From Salticus scenicus (lineage: Eukaryota; Arthropoda; Arachnida; Araneae; Salticidae), in the NCBI GenBank assembly GCA_963930645.1, contig OZ005651.1, forward strand, positions 330,789,527 through 330,853,526: 64,000 bases of DNA. Direction: 5' to 3'. How positions within the stretch are numbered: the stretch's first letter is position 1; each line of letters begins with the position of its first letter. The notes beneath the pieces are model-generated. The model ran no database searches, was not told where the DNA came from, and worked only from the letters and a program-made list of their open reading frames with translations. Of this stretch, positions 1 through 12,149 are shown piece by piece. The position numbers and the translations under genes were made by a program.

Positions 1-2319
1 AATCATAAGGTTGTGCTTGTATAAATAATTAAAATATAATAAATATTTAAAATGTATAAATAATTAAAAAATTAAGGTATAATTTATTTCTGTGTTTATC
101 AATGTTGCTTAGTAGAGATGAATCGTAAGTCAGGATGTCAGAAATATTAGCTTGTTTAATGAAATATTTTGTTATATTTTACAAATTATATTTTTATAAG
201 AAAAACCACATATTTTAAAGCTAGATAAACAGTTTCATTCCATTAAAGCCATTGTCTTTTATATTTAAAAGTGATCTAAATCGATGATTTTTTTTTTTTT
301 TTTTTTTTTTTTCAAAAAAATCAATAGATTTTTAAATTATTACAAACTTTTTGCAAGATTTTCAATTTGTAGTGTTAGTTTGCTTATAATTTTTTTATTC
401 ATTAGCTTTACAAGGCAAATTTAGTTCTGGCCACATGGTCAGTTACTACTGAAAAATTAGCTGCTAATAAATTTGGCCACCACAGTGGCCACTGTTTGGC
501 TGCCTGTAGCCAGGGTTGGATTTTTGATGTCAAAAAGTGGTTTTTAACATGAAAAGGGTTTAAACTGTCAAAATCCTGTCAGAAAACTCTATCATCAAAC
601 CTCAAAATTTGTATATGAGGTAGAATCTGGCTAGAAATAGAAATTTAATATTTGTCATATATAGTCGACAACTAAATATTATGTTGTTTGTAAATTAACA
701 GATCTTAAAACAATTTTTAGATGATAATTCATAAAAATTTAATTATATATATTGTGTGATTTGAGAACATTTTTATTTATAGATACGTATTGAGATTATA
801 TGCCCTAAAAAGTTGTTAGTTAATGTTGCATAAGAATAAAATATGTAAATTGTGGATTACCACATCATAATTTGGTTCTCTAATAACAGGGGCCTCCAGT
901 TTAAAGTAAGGGGAGATAGGATTCTAGGAATACAAAAGCAACAGTTGGGGGATTAGAACAAAGAATGTTGACTGGGATCCTTCACTAACAGTGATCCTTC
1001 TAGTTCTTTGATAAGATTGTGAATGACACAAATTTGTATTTTCCCGAATAAATGTTTAATGTTTTTCTCAACTAATTTTAATGTAATATATTAAACTTAA
1101 TTACAAATTAATTTCTGAATGATATAAAAGTATCATTGTTATTTTATTTATTTATTTTAAATGCACATGAAAATTAATACTTCATAATGAATTTTTAAAA
1201 GCCTAAAGTTTTGTTTTTACATTAATCAAAATGTTATAATAATGTTTCTCCAAAATCTTTAATCTGTTTACTTTTTGAAACGCACTTATAAATAATATCT
1301 TATTAAAAATAGCTAAATTTTTAAAGTATCACTAACTGTAAATTTTAACATATACTATTGAGCATTGTTGTAAATAAATTTCATAGTAATAATAATATAT
1401 GAAAGTATCATAGCATATTGTGAATGAACATGACCAAAATTCCTAATGAAATTTTTCCCTGTAGCAGAAACTGAGGGCAGCACGGCAACAAGCGCTGCAG
1501 ATTATTGAAAGCTCTGGGATTAATTTTACATCTCTGAAAAGAAGTGCCAGGTTTAAATATGTAATTATAATTTACATTATCTCGATCATTGTACTTGTTG
1601 TATATTCTTAACTTATTTGTTTTGTAGGTGTAAATTTTATGTATTTTATAAACTGCTGGTAATACTTGTGAAACACCACACTGTGTCTGCCATTCCTAGC
1701 TCGAACCCAAATGTTGTTTTGCTGTGGATTGATACAGAAAATTCTGCTGTTGGAGAAATTTTAAAAGCCTGGAGTTTGTTTTACATATTAATCAAAATGT
1801 TATAACAATGTATTTTAAGAATATTTATTTATTTTTCAAAATATCTTTATAAACTATATTTTGTTAAACTAATTTTTCATATAACAAATTACGATAATGA
1901 TATCATTTAACGATCACTGATCGCTAATAGGCATAAGGGGGGGGGGTGTCACAAAAAATTAAATGAGTGAGAGATATTGAGCAGTTCTGTCTCTTTATTG
2001 GTTCCAGAATTTAATAAAGTGTGTTTAAAATGAATATTGACAATTATACTGTGGATGGAAATTTGGAAAATTCATCTGTGTATCGAACTTGTCTCAATTC
2101 TGAAGTTTTGTAGTTTCTATCTTTCAGAGATATGATAGCCAGAAGATTTCGTGCACACACACACACTGACCAATTGCCAAAAACTGCTTTTTTGGACTCA
2201 GGAGACCTTTAAATTGTGTAAATCAGGTGAAAAATCGATATTGAATTTTTAGACCGAATACAATACTTCCATTACCTATGGTAGTCGGTAATGGAAGTAA
2301 AAAATCACCTAGAAAGGTC

Positions 2320-3078
2320 CCCAGTGGCAGAAACATTGCGACACGGCGACATAGTTGCGGACACAAAAAAAGGACTTGCAGACAGTTTTTGACTGCGCTA
2401 ATGCAAAAAATTAGTCTGCAACTTTCGGACACTCTTTGCCTGCAGTCATAAAAAATTTGTCTGCAATTACTGGACATTTTTCACCTGCGACAATGCGCTA
2501 CTGATGTATGGCGTCTTAGATGCTCTCTGGTAGGAACTCTAGAGCCCTCCTATAGGTGCCTTGGTAGGAACATACAAAACAGTGCTTAACAACGGTGACC
2601 TAGGGAGCCTAGATCTCCCTTGATAGACAGCATTATGCATGTATTCTTTTCTCCTGTTACCTGTTATTGAGATTCTATGGGAACATAGAAAATTGCTAAT
2701 TTTATTTAAAACTGCTCCAAAACTTCTCCACTTCAAAATCCACTTATAAAATATTTTTGTATCAAAACTAAAACTAATATTTTTATTATTTATATTGTGT
2801 TGTGTTAAACATTGCTATAAAATGTTTAATTAAATGAGTTCAACAAATTATTTTTTATTGTTTATATTGTATTGTTCTGTAGCAAAATTGTATTCGTGTA
2901 TTGTTGTACGAGATTCCACTGTTGTTAAGCTTCCCCCCCAAAACATGATTGCCTCTATCAGCTTTCAGGTTTTTTGAGCGTAAGTCATTTTTACCCCTGA
3001 TTACATGCAAATTTCGCAGACAAATTATGAAATTTTAAAAACCTGTTGCAGACAGCTACAAAACTTTCTGCTACTGGG
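2320..3078. mobile_element. hAT-like non-autonomous element in left large repeat
   Basis: The ends read CCCAGTGGCAGAAA inward from 2320 and CCCAGTAGCAGAAA on the other strand from 3078. The flanks are near-identical 8-bp duplications: GAAAGGTC (2312-2319) and GGAAGGTC (3079-3086). It encodes nothing intact. A same-family copy sits alone at 25629-26451, so this is a discrete transposon that entered the large unit before that unit was copied. An 8-bp duplication fits hAT or P superfamilies. The terminal CCC is atypical, so the assignment is tentative. Confidence 0.8.
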
Positions 3079-3516
3079 GGAAGGTCTACAAATAAAGCTT
3101 ATAAAAGAAAATTAATGATCTGTCGAGTTTAGATTGCTATTCAGTCAAATGTGAAATAATTGGCAGGTTTTTTTTATCTACAATTTGACAGTAAAAATAT
3201 AAAAAATAATTGGAAAAAATTAATTATAATAAAATTAATTCTTTAAGAGCTGTTTATTTTAGCATCATAAAGTTTGTACAGTATTAACATTTATCAATAA
3301 TTGTATCACATTTTTTTAATTATAATCAGACTCAGAGAATATAGACGAACACACGAATGCCATTCACAGAAAATTTTTGAAGTTAACAAACAGTTTTGAC
3401 TTTTTTTTTTTTTTACACATTTCTTAAAATATATATATATATATATATACATGTAGCGAAATCTCATTTCTGGAATATTATTACATGATATTCAAGTTTT
3501 AACTCTTAGCCACAAA

Positions 3517-4030
3517 AATAAAATTAAAAGGAATTCCATTTAGAGCTGCATCAGTAACAGATAAATTTTTGATTTCTGCTCAAAAATTAGTTTTTGAGTT
3601 TAATAATGTGTCAGAAACTGAATTAAAATTTCAGTATAGAAAATTTATGAAGAAAAGTGAAGAACTAATAAAACCTATGCTTTCCAAAGATTTTATAAGA
3701 TTAAAAAGTTCCTGCATAATTAAAAAAAAAATCTCTCTAGTAAAACAGCACTTTTCAAAGACATAGAAATAGTTTCACAGGCTGTAACTGTAGCTACTAT
3801 TATGTCTGTGGAATCAGTGTGTGAGTCATTAACATCAAAATACGAGTATCACAGTAATAACAGATGACATATTAGTAAAGAAACAGCCCACCATAAAATG
3901 AATATTTCTGTGAATGGACCTTTACCCACATAGTGTGACTCTGTAGTAAATGCTGCGTTGAATCAATTATTTATCAAGCAGAGTGAGTGGCATTTTTTAA
4001 GGAATGGTTTATTTCAAAAACAGTAGAGAA
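3517..4030 (+). pseudogene. Decayed transposon protein remnant A (left copy)
   Basis: An open frame runs through 3517-3766, then shifts at a run of A. It continues in another frame with a segment containing the motifs VSQAVTVATIMSVESVCESL, SKYEYHS and ISVNGPLP, broken by stops (for example near 3867 and 3930). The composition is that of a real protein and unlike random AT-rich translation. From memory these motifs resemble uncharacterised transposon-derived proteins in arthropods, but I cannot name the family. It lies divergent from remnant B (4430-5215, minus), as in a two-gene transposon. It is repeated at 48775-49285. It cannot encode a full product. Confidence 0.5.
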
Positions 4031-4429
4031 AATGATGAGTAAAAGTTCATTATCATATTTTAATTTTTTAAAAATTGAAAATCAGGCTTCGAAATGCACT
4101 AGGACATCTCAGGAAGCATCTTCGTGTTGATTCACATAACTGTCTGTACTACCATTTTAGTGCTATGCTGTCTTGCAGAATCACACCCAGACACTGTCTT
4201 TTTTAGATTATGAAGATTTATTTAATTATCGAAATATCCACTACTGATTGTAGGTGAGAAAATTGATCGGTTTCAATTAAATAATCATACAAAATTAGTT
4301 TCTTATAAATACCACAACTTGCATATTGTTATTGAATGTAATTTTTCAGTTTATGGGGAAACATAAATGTCAGTTTTTATTTATTATTATTTTTTTTTTC
4401 TTATGAAACAATATTTTTTTTTTCTCTCT

Positions 4430-5215
4430 GCAGGTGCTGCAAAAACTTGCCTGTTAAAGAGAAAAGGCAACATATAGAGAAATTTCAAGGCAACGTATAA
4501 TTCTGATATCCTATTTATGGTGCTGTGGGGAATACGATTCTTAAAATCTCCTTTAATCCACAAATTAAAATGTTTTCAAACCATTCCCAGGCACACAAGA
4601 TGAATGTATTAAAAAAGTATTTGACTGACCATTTCAAAATTGTCTTCTAAAATTGACGTGCCAGTGTGATGATCTTGCAAACGACGTTTAAAAGACACGC
4701 CTGTTCGAACAGGAGAATTTAATTCAGGAAAGCAGACTATTTTTTATAAATTCTCCTTCCTGAATACATTTGCCACATCCGAAATACCCATAATACCCTT
4801 TGAAATAAGAAACAAAAGCTTGAGCCGATGCATCACAGATTCTGGCTTTGAGTTTCACAATATAATTTTTACCAGAAACTGTTACACTATTATTTATTAA
4901 CTCTTTAAATTCACCACCAAAACTTGATAGAAATACATTTGCATCGTTGGGTTTAGTTTTCCCACAATATGAACCTACAGGAAAAACAAATTTCCACCGC
5001 ATTAGAAATTAAACAAAGAATGGGCTAAAATTGGCTGTTAGAGCTTTTTGCTAAAGGGAATCTGTGTAAATCACTAAAGCAGTTACGTTCAAGTGTTTAT
5101 GAAGCATTCCGCATTCGACAGCTCATCTTTCAATTTTGTCAGTAAAAGAAATAGTTGATGGTTGTAAAAATGTTTCAAACTTTCTAATTTCAGATTCGCT
5201 GGAGAAAATTATCTG
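4430..5215 (-). pseudogene. Decayed transposase-domain protein remnant B (left copy, internally deleted)
   Basis: On the minus strand a frame from about 5002 to 4724 encodes motifs YCGKTKPNDANVFLSSF, ICDASAQAFVSYFKG and GYFGCGKCIQEGEF. These match the pattern of a widespread animal transposase-domain family as I remember it: a conserved CDAPA-like motif, then a C-x2-C zinc-like knuckle. The frame ends early in this copy after the IKN residues. Compared with the right copy, about 130 bp of the upstream coding part is missing near 5045. There are stops and at least one frameshift. It is non-functional. The parent transposon could be part of, or inserted in, the large repeat. Confidence 0.55.
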
Positions 5216-5764
5216 ACAAATTACGATTTTATACATAGTCAGAAGTTAAATCAATTTCAGAAATCATACTATTTTCTGCAATATTTTAATCATTAAAAAA
5301 ATGCACATCAGGAAAAGTAGAAATATTCCAAGAATTTACATCAAAATCTGGACTTATGTGCTGTGTGGGTTATCGGAGCAGAAGAATGTAAAACAAATTT
5401 GATTATCGTTGGCAATAGTACTATTTTCACCTTCAGTCAAGGCCATTTCCACATTATTTATGTCAACATTTAGGTCTGCTGGGGACTGCACGACATTAGA
5501 CCACAAGTGGGCCATGCAACCATGGATTTACAAAATTTACATTAGATGTTAAATTTAAAAAGTAATGTGCAATTAGTGTCACTGTGTAAATACACCAGTT
5601 AAAGCAATTTAATGTAATTTTTTAAATAAAAATGTATGAATACATATTATTTCTTCTTGGAAATCTTTTTAAAATTTAACCTGTAATTTAACGTCAAACC
5701 AATACAGGTAGGTTGGAAGTAATTCATTAATGGTATTTTGCCAAACAGTCCACAATTTATAGTA

Positions 5765-5934
5765 CAGCCGAACCTCATTAACGTGAATTACTTTTAACAT
5801 GAACTGTTTCTAGAACCCTTATCAAAAGAAGATTAGTTTAGTTATATGAAGATTAGTTATTGATAGCCTGAACTACTGATAACATGAACAAATTTTTTAT
5901 CCCCCTTGAGATTCACATTAATGAAGTTCGACTG
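5765..5934. mobile_element. Tc1/mariner-pogo type MITE (left copy)
   Basis: A 170-bp element has terminal inverted repeats beginning CAGCCGAACCTCATTAA and, from the other end, CAGTCGAACTTCATTAA. It is flanked by TA on both sides (5763-5764, 5935-5936). The CAG start with TA target sites fits pogo/Tigger-like MITEs. It has no coding capacity. Confidence 0.8.
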
Positions 5935-7074
5935 TAATTAAAACAAATTCAGCCTATAGAACGAAGCCCAAATAAAATTAATCTGTGTAATCAAATGGAA
6001 AATACATACGCATAATAAAAAGCATATATATAAAAAAAAAAAGTTAAGCAAATCACTTTTGATAAAAAAAATAATAAATGTATGTTTTTAAGCTTTATAA
6101 GTACTTTATGATTTTTTTTCGTATATTTTTATATTTTATCTAATAATTGCACAAAGTTTAATTTTAAACTTGCATAATATGTAACAATAAGCAATATAGT
6201 TCTTTAACAATTTTCAAATATTTTTAACAATATCTTATGAACTTTATCTTATAAACATTTTTGCTTTCGACATTCTTTACGTGAGTTGTTTCTGATTTTG
6301 ACGTTCACAGAAACTTGATTCTTCACTTTTTCCTTTAGCAGCATTTCATTCATACAACCTGTCATCCAAAAATGTTGGATCATATTAATTACAGGCATTT
6401 GAATTAGTGATTACCTCTATAGTTTTATATCACAACCACCATTATGCATCACAATGTGAAGCCATCAGGTATTTAACTGCCTGTTATCAAATATGATCAA
6501 ACTTTGTGGATGCAAGGTGATATGAAATGCTGCTAAAAAGAAAAGTCTGGAGGTGGTGTTTAAAATATTTGAAAATTGTATATGCAATACACTTATTATG
6601 CTGCTATTACACTTAAAAACTTTTCACATACACCATTTGAACCGATTTTTGCTCTATGTTCTGGAGATCGAATACCAAAAGAGGGTTTCGAAAGCTCTCC
6701 AAAAAACTTCAGATCTCAGTGGATGGTGTCACATTCAGTCTATGCATAGAACCGGTTTGTAGCTGCATCTATAATGAATGAGTTCTGGGCATAGACCGAA
6801 AGTGGTGTGATTTACTGGGATCAGAAAAGGAGAGTGAAAAAAAATCAGTTTCAACAGTCAACATCACATGAAACATGCGCTCAGGAGCTTCTGGATTTGG
6901 GAAGAATGATTTACATATAAGCTCTGAATTAAGCCATTAGGTTTTATCTTTAATTGTAATATAAAGTTTTCATGTTTTTTAATAATAATAAAATGTGGAA
7001 TTGATGCATTTTTCTACAGGGAAATAGATGAATAATAATTAATATTCATTAGTTGTTAAGAAAACAGTATATTT

Positions 7075-7445
7075 CTGTACTGATAAGTATAAAGGATTTA
7101 AGTCCATATTCTTGATTTTTCAGGAGACGAAAAATAAAGTTAAGCTAGCTAAAAACTAATCAGAAGAATCGATTAGGAAAAAGGGTTTATGTTGATTTAT
7201 ACCATTCAGTGATTGTCAACCTTCATTTAATAAACGGAAAAAATTGAATTAAATATTTTATTTAAAGATTTATGCTAAATTTCTGACTTGAATCTTTTTT
7301 TTACCTATGGATTTTCTCAAAGACTAAATGACATGGATTTAAATCCTTTATACCAATCGATAGAGAATTTTTTTCTGAGTCTGACAATGTACTGAACTCA
7401 AAATCAACATTTTTGGACTTAAATCCTTTATACTTATCATTACAG
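7075..7445. mobile_element. MITE with 4-bp duplication (left copy)
   Basis: Terminal inverted repeats begin CTGTACTGATAAGTATAAAG and CTGTAATGATAAGTATAAAG. They are flanked by ATTT (7071-7074) and ATTC (7446-7449). The corresponding element in the right copy (45181-45550) has perfect AAAT duplications, which fixes the boundary. The third large copy lacks it. The superfamily is unassigned. Confidence 0.75.
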
Positions 7446-8055
7446 ATTCATAGACATAAATTTTACTTTTAAAAATGTGATTTTCATATGGTATTAAAAG
7501 GAAATTTCCTGACAATCGTTTCTTATTGTACTGTTTCAGGATAGTTATATGGGTACTTGGTACTTCATTTCAACTTCAACCATGTTAATGTGGGTTAGGT
7601 TAAAGCTTGGTGGGTTATCCATGTATGCTAGATTAATTTTATATTCAAAAATCTGGAGTGACTATTTGCCTTTCTGAGTACTATTAAGTAATTAATGGTT
7701 GTATGAATACAGTAAGAGAAGTTGTTAAATGATCAGAAGAGATAATTATAATAGTGTTTGAATAATATTCTTCATATAGTGTGTTCTTTAACATTATTTC
7801 ACTTAAAGTAATTTGAGCCTGTAGCCCATAATGTTAATGAATTTCTCATTGTGTCACTGTAAATTAACTAACAAGGGAAGTATGAATCAGTAAAATTGCT
7901 ATTGAAACCAAACCAAGCTTCAATTAAAGAGCCTGGTCGAAAACTTAGGGCATATTAGAAATTTGCTGCAACAACTTCCATGAGGGGCGACATATGACAC
8001 TCTAATAGTTTTAGTTATTTCTATAAAAGCCAACAAAACATGCATTGTAATAAGA

Positions 8056-8126
8056 ATGAATGGTGCTGTGGTAGCATGCTTGACTTCTGGTGCGAAGGTC
8101 CTGGGATCGAGTCCCTGCAAGGGCGC
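8056..8126 (+). repeat. tRNA-like module (left arm, left copy)
   Basis: It has the layout of a tRNA-derived sequence: GTGGTAGC near an A-box position, a CTTC...GAAG anticodon-like hairpin, and GGGATCGAGTCCC, which matches the pol III B-box pattern GGTTCGANTCC at most positions. The stems are imperfect and no CCA or normal acceptor stem is evident, so it is not called a tRNA gene. A tRNA-derived SINE head or captured tRNA is likely. Confidence 0.55.
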
Positions 8127-9130
8127 TTTGTATTTTAATTTTTTATTTAAAATAAAATATTTATTTTTTACATTTTTAATTAAATTAAATCATTATTTTA
8201 AGAGAATTATCAATTATATTAAGATATATACATATATATATATTTTTTTAAGTATTCCAGTTAATAAAGTATTGACCATGAATTTATGAAATATATATTT
8301 TTATTTTTTTTATTTATAAAAAATAAAATAATATTTAAAGCTACGAATATAGTTTCTAATTTATAACAGTTATGATTAAAAGTAGAAAAATCATGAAACC
8401 ATAAGTATTTTTCACAATTAGAAAAAGAAATACAAAAAGATTGATCACAATTATTTGAATTACAATTTTGTTCACTGTCAATTATTGTTCATCACGAACA
8501 TTTTGTTAAATATTTGTCTTTTCATCGAGATTACTAGATTTGTAAAATCTATATTTACCCAGATTTTGAATTTTTTGAGATGTAAACTAATTATAAATTT
8601 AAAATCATTTTGAGAAAATTTGTCATCGTGTTCAATATTATTATCAGTTCTTCCAACACCACTAAATTTGACAGTTGTTTAATGAAACATTTGAAATAAA
8701 ACTTAAATGTAACATCGAATAGTTAAGGAACAGCTGTTGTTCATTCAGGATTTTTCGTGCAAAAAATTGCATGAATAAATAATACAATTGAGAGCAGACG
8801 ATAACTCTGGATACTAATGTCGTTAAAAAGTAGTAATTAGAAATTTATATAAAGCATAATCATTAACAAAATTTTATCGGAATGTAATCATTAACAAAAT
8901 TTTATCTGAATGAAATATAAAAGTATTTCCCATTAAATTATTAATTTCTTTAAATTTAAAAAATAAATAAATACAATGGTTAAAAATTAAAAAGATTATT
9001 AAATTGCCCACGCTGAAAAGGAAAAAAAAAGTTTTAATATAATTAATATTTTCTCTTAAAATAATGATTTAATTTAATTAAAAATGTAAAACACAAATAT
9101 TTTAGTTGAAATAAAAAATTAAAGTACAAA

Positions 9131-9200
9131 ACGCCCTTGCGGGGACTCGATCCGTGGACCTTCGCATCAGAAGTCAAGTACGCTACCACACACCATTCGT
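9131..9200 (-). repeat. tRNA-like module (right arm, left copy)
   Basis: This is the inverted partner of the module at 8056-8126. On the minus strand it contains the B-box-like CGGATCGAGTCC and the same anticodon-like hairpin (CTTCTGATGCGAAG). Confidence 0.5.
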
Positions 9201-9473
9201 TCTTGTTATAACCTGTGCTTTGTCGGCTTTTATAGAAATAACTAAAACTATTAGGGGTTATATCTCGCCCCCATGGGGGTTGTTTCAGCAAATTTGTACT
9301 GTACCCAATGTTTTCGACCATGCTCTTTAATTTAAGCTTGGTTTGGTTTCAATAGCAATTTTACTGATTCATACTTCCCTTGTAAGTGCTACGGTGACCT
9401 ATAGCATACATATAAACATTCAGGTCAGTTAATAAATGCATTCAGATGCTTTCGTGTTCACTTACACACTATG

Positions 9474-9607
9474 AAAAAAGTCCTGTTTGCTGCCAGAAAT
9501 TTTCCGTTATGCAGAAAAATACGTTCTGTAAACGTAATTTTTCTGTAACTTTTGCGTATTTTCTGTCATTACAGAAAATTTCTGGCAGCAAACAGGACTT
9601 TTTTTTT
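9474..9607. mobile_element. Short palindromic MITE (left copy)
   Basis: Arms of about 30 bp beginning AAAAAGTCCTGTTTGCTGCC are nearly perfect inverted repeats around a short centre that is rich in repeated TTCTGTAA-like words. The poly-T next to the right arm differs in length between the three large copies. It is non-coding. Open frames here are chance translations of the palindrome. Confidence 0.7.
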
Positions 9608-10039
9608 TTTTTTTTTATGATGCACATATATATATATATGCGCACACATGAATATATCATCGTAAAAATAGCAAAAATGAACTCTGATATCTCAAAGTAA
9701 AATATTTGTCATAATTACAATATTTTCCTTACAAATGTATGTTTGGAAAGTATAAGTAGTATTGCTATTCTTTGTGGGAAATAAGGCTGATTATCTGTTT
9801 TGTGAATTTAAAAGTGGAGGGATCCTATTTATATTTGAGTATCGAGGGGGGGGGGGAGAATTTACTCCCCAACAGACAAAATTTTCTGTAATGATTTGCA
9901 GAAAATTTATCTGTGATCTAGAATTGCTGAACTAAGTCTAAAATCATATGAAGCTATTAGCAGTTAATAAATTAAGTAATACCTACATCTAAAAAGAAAA
10001 CAAAGAATGGTAATCTAGTGACACAATGCAAATTTTATT

Positions 10040-11960
10040 ACTTTCTCTTATTCGTATGTGTAGTAAAGAAAGTATTGTTTTTGAATCAAATATCGAAAAT
10101 TGAGTTTATGTTAAATTTACACATTTTTAGGTCCCATAAATCCGAAAATGTTTCGAAATCCGAATGTTTTTAGCAGTTAATCTGTGTATTTGTCTGTTAT
10201 CAGCATATCTCAATAACAAATAGTAGCAGAAAGTCCATACTGTAACTCACAAAATATGCATCATATAGGGACGCTACACTAAACTTTTCTTTGAGATCAA
10301 GTAAGTAGTTTGTGAAAAGGTAGCCAAGATAATTAAAATACATTGTCTTTGGGAAAATTTCGAGTAACTACAGTGTAACAAACATAAGCTGACTTAAACA
10401 AAATGGAATGAACAATTTTTTTTAATGGATAAAAACATGTTTTGTGTAGATTGTGATATGTAAATCATTCATCATTTGTTTACAGGCTACCTAAAATATT
10501 TGGAGCTATACTTGGAAATTGCTGGAATTATAATTCATCTTTTGTTAGGTGTTTTTCAATTGAGACTAAATTTAAGTACATAATATTGTTCATATTGCAT
10601 TTTGTTTATAGACAATATACAGAGCTACCAAAAATTGAGCTAAATGTGAATTACAAAATTGTGAATATAATTGATGGGAGTGCTTCTATTCACATTGTTA
10701 TGTCGACGAACACTGTTCAGAAAGAAAAATTAGTTTTTCATAATCATACTATAAAAAAAGTATTTTTTAAATTTCAACTTTGTTTGTTCTTATATAATAT
10801 ATTCTCAGGTGCCTTGATTACGAAAATCCAATTTTTAGCGGTTAATGAATCTGTATGTATATCTATTATCATAATTTAAATAACCTTGTGTGTCACTCAC
10901 ATGACTTTCTCTTGCCCTGCATTTCAGTATTATTAACCCCTTCCACTCCAGGGACGTACGTGCGTACGTCCTAGTGTTAATGGCCATTAATGCCATGGAC
11001 GTACGTGCATACGTCCAAAGAAAGTATACGATACTATTTCAAAATTATAATCTGGTATTTCAGACATTTACACTACAGCTAGCCTGGAGCGGAAGGGGTT
11101 AATGATAGATTGCATATTAAATTTTGAGATCAATAGCATGAGATAATAAAATTCAATGTACTTTTAAAACATTCTAAAATCATTTTAAAAACAGTTCTAT
11201 TTGATGTGTAAGTCTGTGTGAGGGGGGCAAACCCCTCAAAAAAAAAAAAAAAAATTGATGCAATTATTTATTTTTAAGTTATGTTAATAGCAGATACACA
11301 TACAGATCAACTGCTAAAAATTGGACTTTCATAATCTGGCCACCTCAAAACTTGATATAATACAAAAAACAGAGTTGAAAACAGAACTTCAAAAAATACT
11401 TTATTTACAGTATGGGTATGAAAAATTGTGCAGTATTCAGTGACATAATAAAATGTACAAAGCACTTGTATTAGATTCAATAGAAAAGACCATTTTGCTT
11501 AATTCTGTGTAGCCCTGTATATTGTCTATAATCAATAGGCAGTATTAAGAATACTCTGTATTAAAAAATTAGTCATATTTTAAAAACATTCAACACAAAA
11601 GGAATTTCGATTCCTGCAAGTATAGCCCCATCCAAATACTTCAATTGGTCTGTAAATAAATGATTTTCATACTACAATCTACACAAAACAGGCTTTTATG
11701 AATAGGGGGGGGGGGGAAAGGTTTATTTTGTTTTTTTAAGTCAGCCTATAGATGTTACGCTGTACTTACCAGATATTTCCTCCTATACATGTATATACAA
11801 TGTATTTGAATTTACTCCGATGTCCCTGTACACAAACCTGCTTGATCTCAATGAAAAGTTTACTGTAGAATCCCTATATGATACGCATTTAGAATATCAA
11901 GTTGTCTACCAGTAGTTACCTGTTAGAATACCAGTTTAAAAGTGCATGATATTACAAGTC
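10040..11960. repeat. Diverged long inverted repeat (left copy)
   Basis: Sequence at about 10040-10880 is a diverged reverse complement of about 11270-11960. Matching landmarks are TATAGACAATATACAG near 10605 and its inverse near 11523, and AGATCAAG/CTTGATCT near 10296 and 11851. The 390-bp centre contains a later TTAA MITE. The 97-codon open frame at 10586-10879 is preserved in the right copy only because the copies are almost identical. It has no recognisable domain and I do not call it a gene. Confidence 0.7.
10937..11098. mobile_element. piggyBac-type MITE, present only in the left copy
   Basis: A 162-bp element begins CCCCTTCCACTCCAGG and ends CCTGGAGCGGAAGGGG. It is flanked by TTAA (10933-10936, 11099-11102). 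The right and third large copies have a single TTAA at the same place (41685-41688 and 60201-60204), so this is a clean insertion with empty sites. Internally it has two imperfect palindromes around ACGTACGTGC. TTAA targeting is the hallmark of piggyBac. Confidence 0.9.
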
Positions 11961-12149
11961 AACAAGAAATAGATTGTTAGGCTTTGCATACAATCTCCTG
12001 TTCCCAAGATTAATTTCAGATTTTATTCCACCAATACTGATCTTGTACTTCTGCAAAAGAAAAAAAACTGATGTGGACACCACATGACTTCCTTATACAC
12101 ATTTAGAAATATATACATATTGTTAAAAAGCATTATCATTAGACCCAAG

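Larger units (their letters stand above)
7865..9387. repeat. Inverted repeat with tRNA-like modules (left copy)
   Basis: Two arms of about 350 bp (about 7865-8225 and 9040-9387) are diverged inverted copies of each other. Each begins ACAAGGGAAGTATGAATCAG at the outer end. Each arm carries a tRNA-like segment pointing inward. The centre (8230-9030) is AT-rich with no open frame. It resembles a transposon with long terminal inverted repeats or a foldback element. I find no clear target-site duplication. Confidence 0.75.

Noticed and set aside
6553..6762. 69-codon frame kept at 45863-46072
   Set aside because: No recognisable motif, and it lies in repeat DNA. The two copies are too recent for conservation to mean anything.
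8056..8126. Functional tRNA gene
   Set aside because: Imperfect stems, no convincing acceptor stem, and the block is repeated six times in inverted-repeat arms.
9446..9700. Overlapping frames on both strands
   Set aside because: They translate a palindromic MITE and a poly-T tract.
10586..10879. 97-codon frame kept in the left and right copies
   Set aside because: It lies inside a diverged inverted repeat and the third copy disrupts it, so conservation is from DNA identity and not selection.
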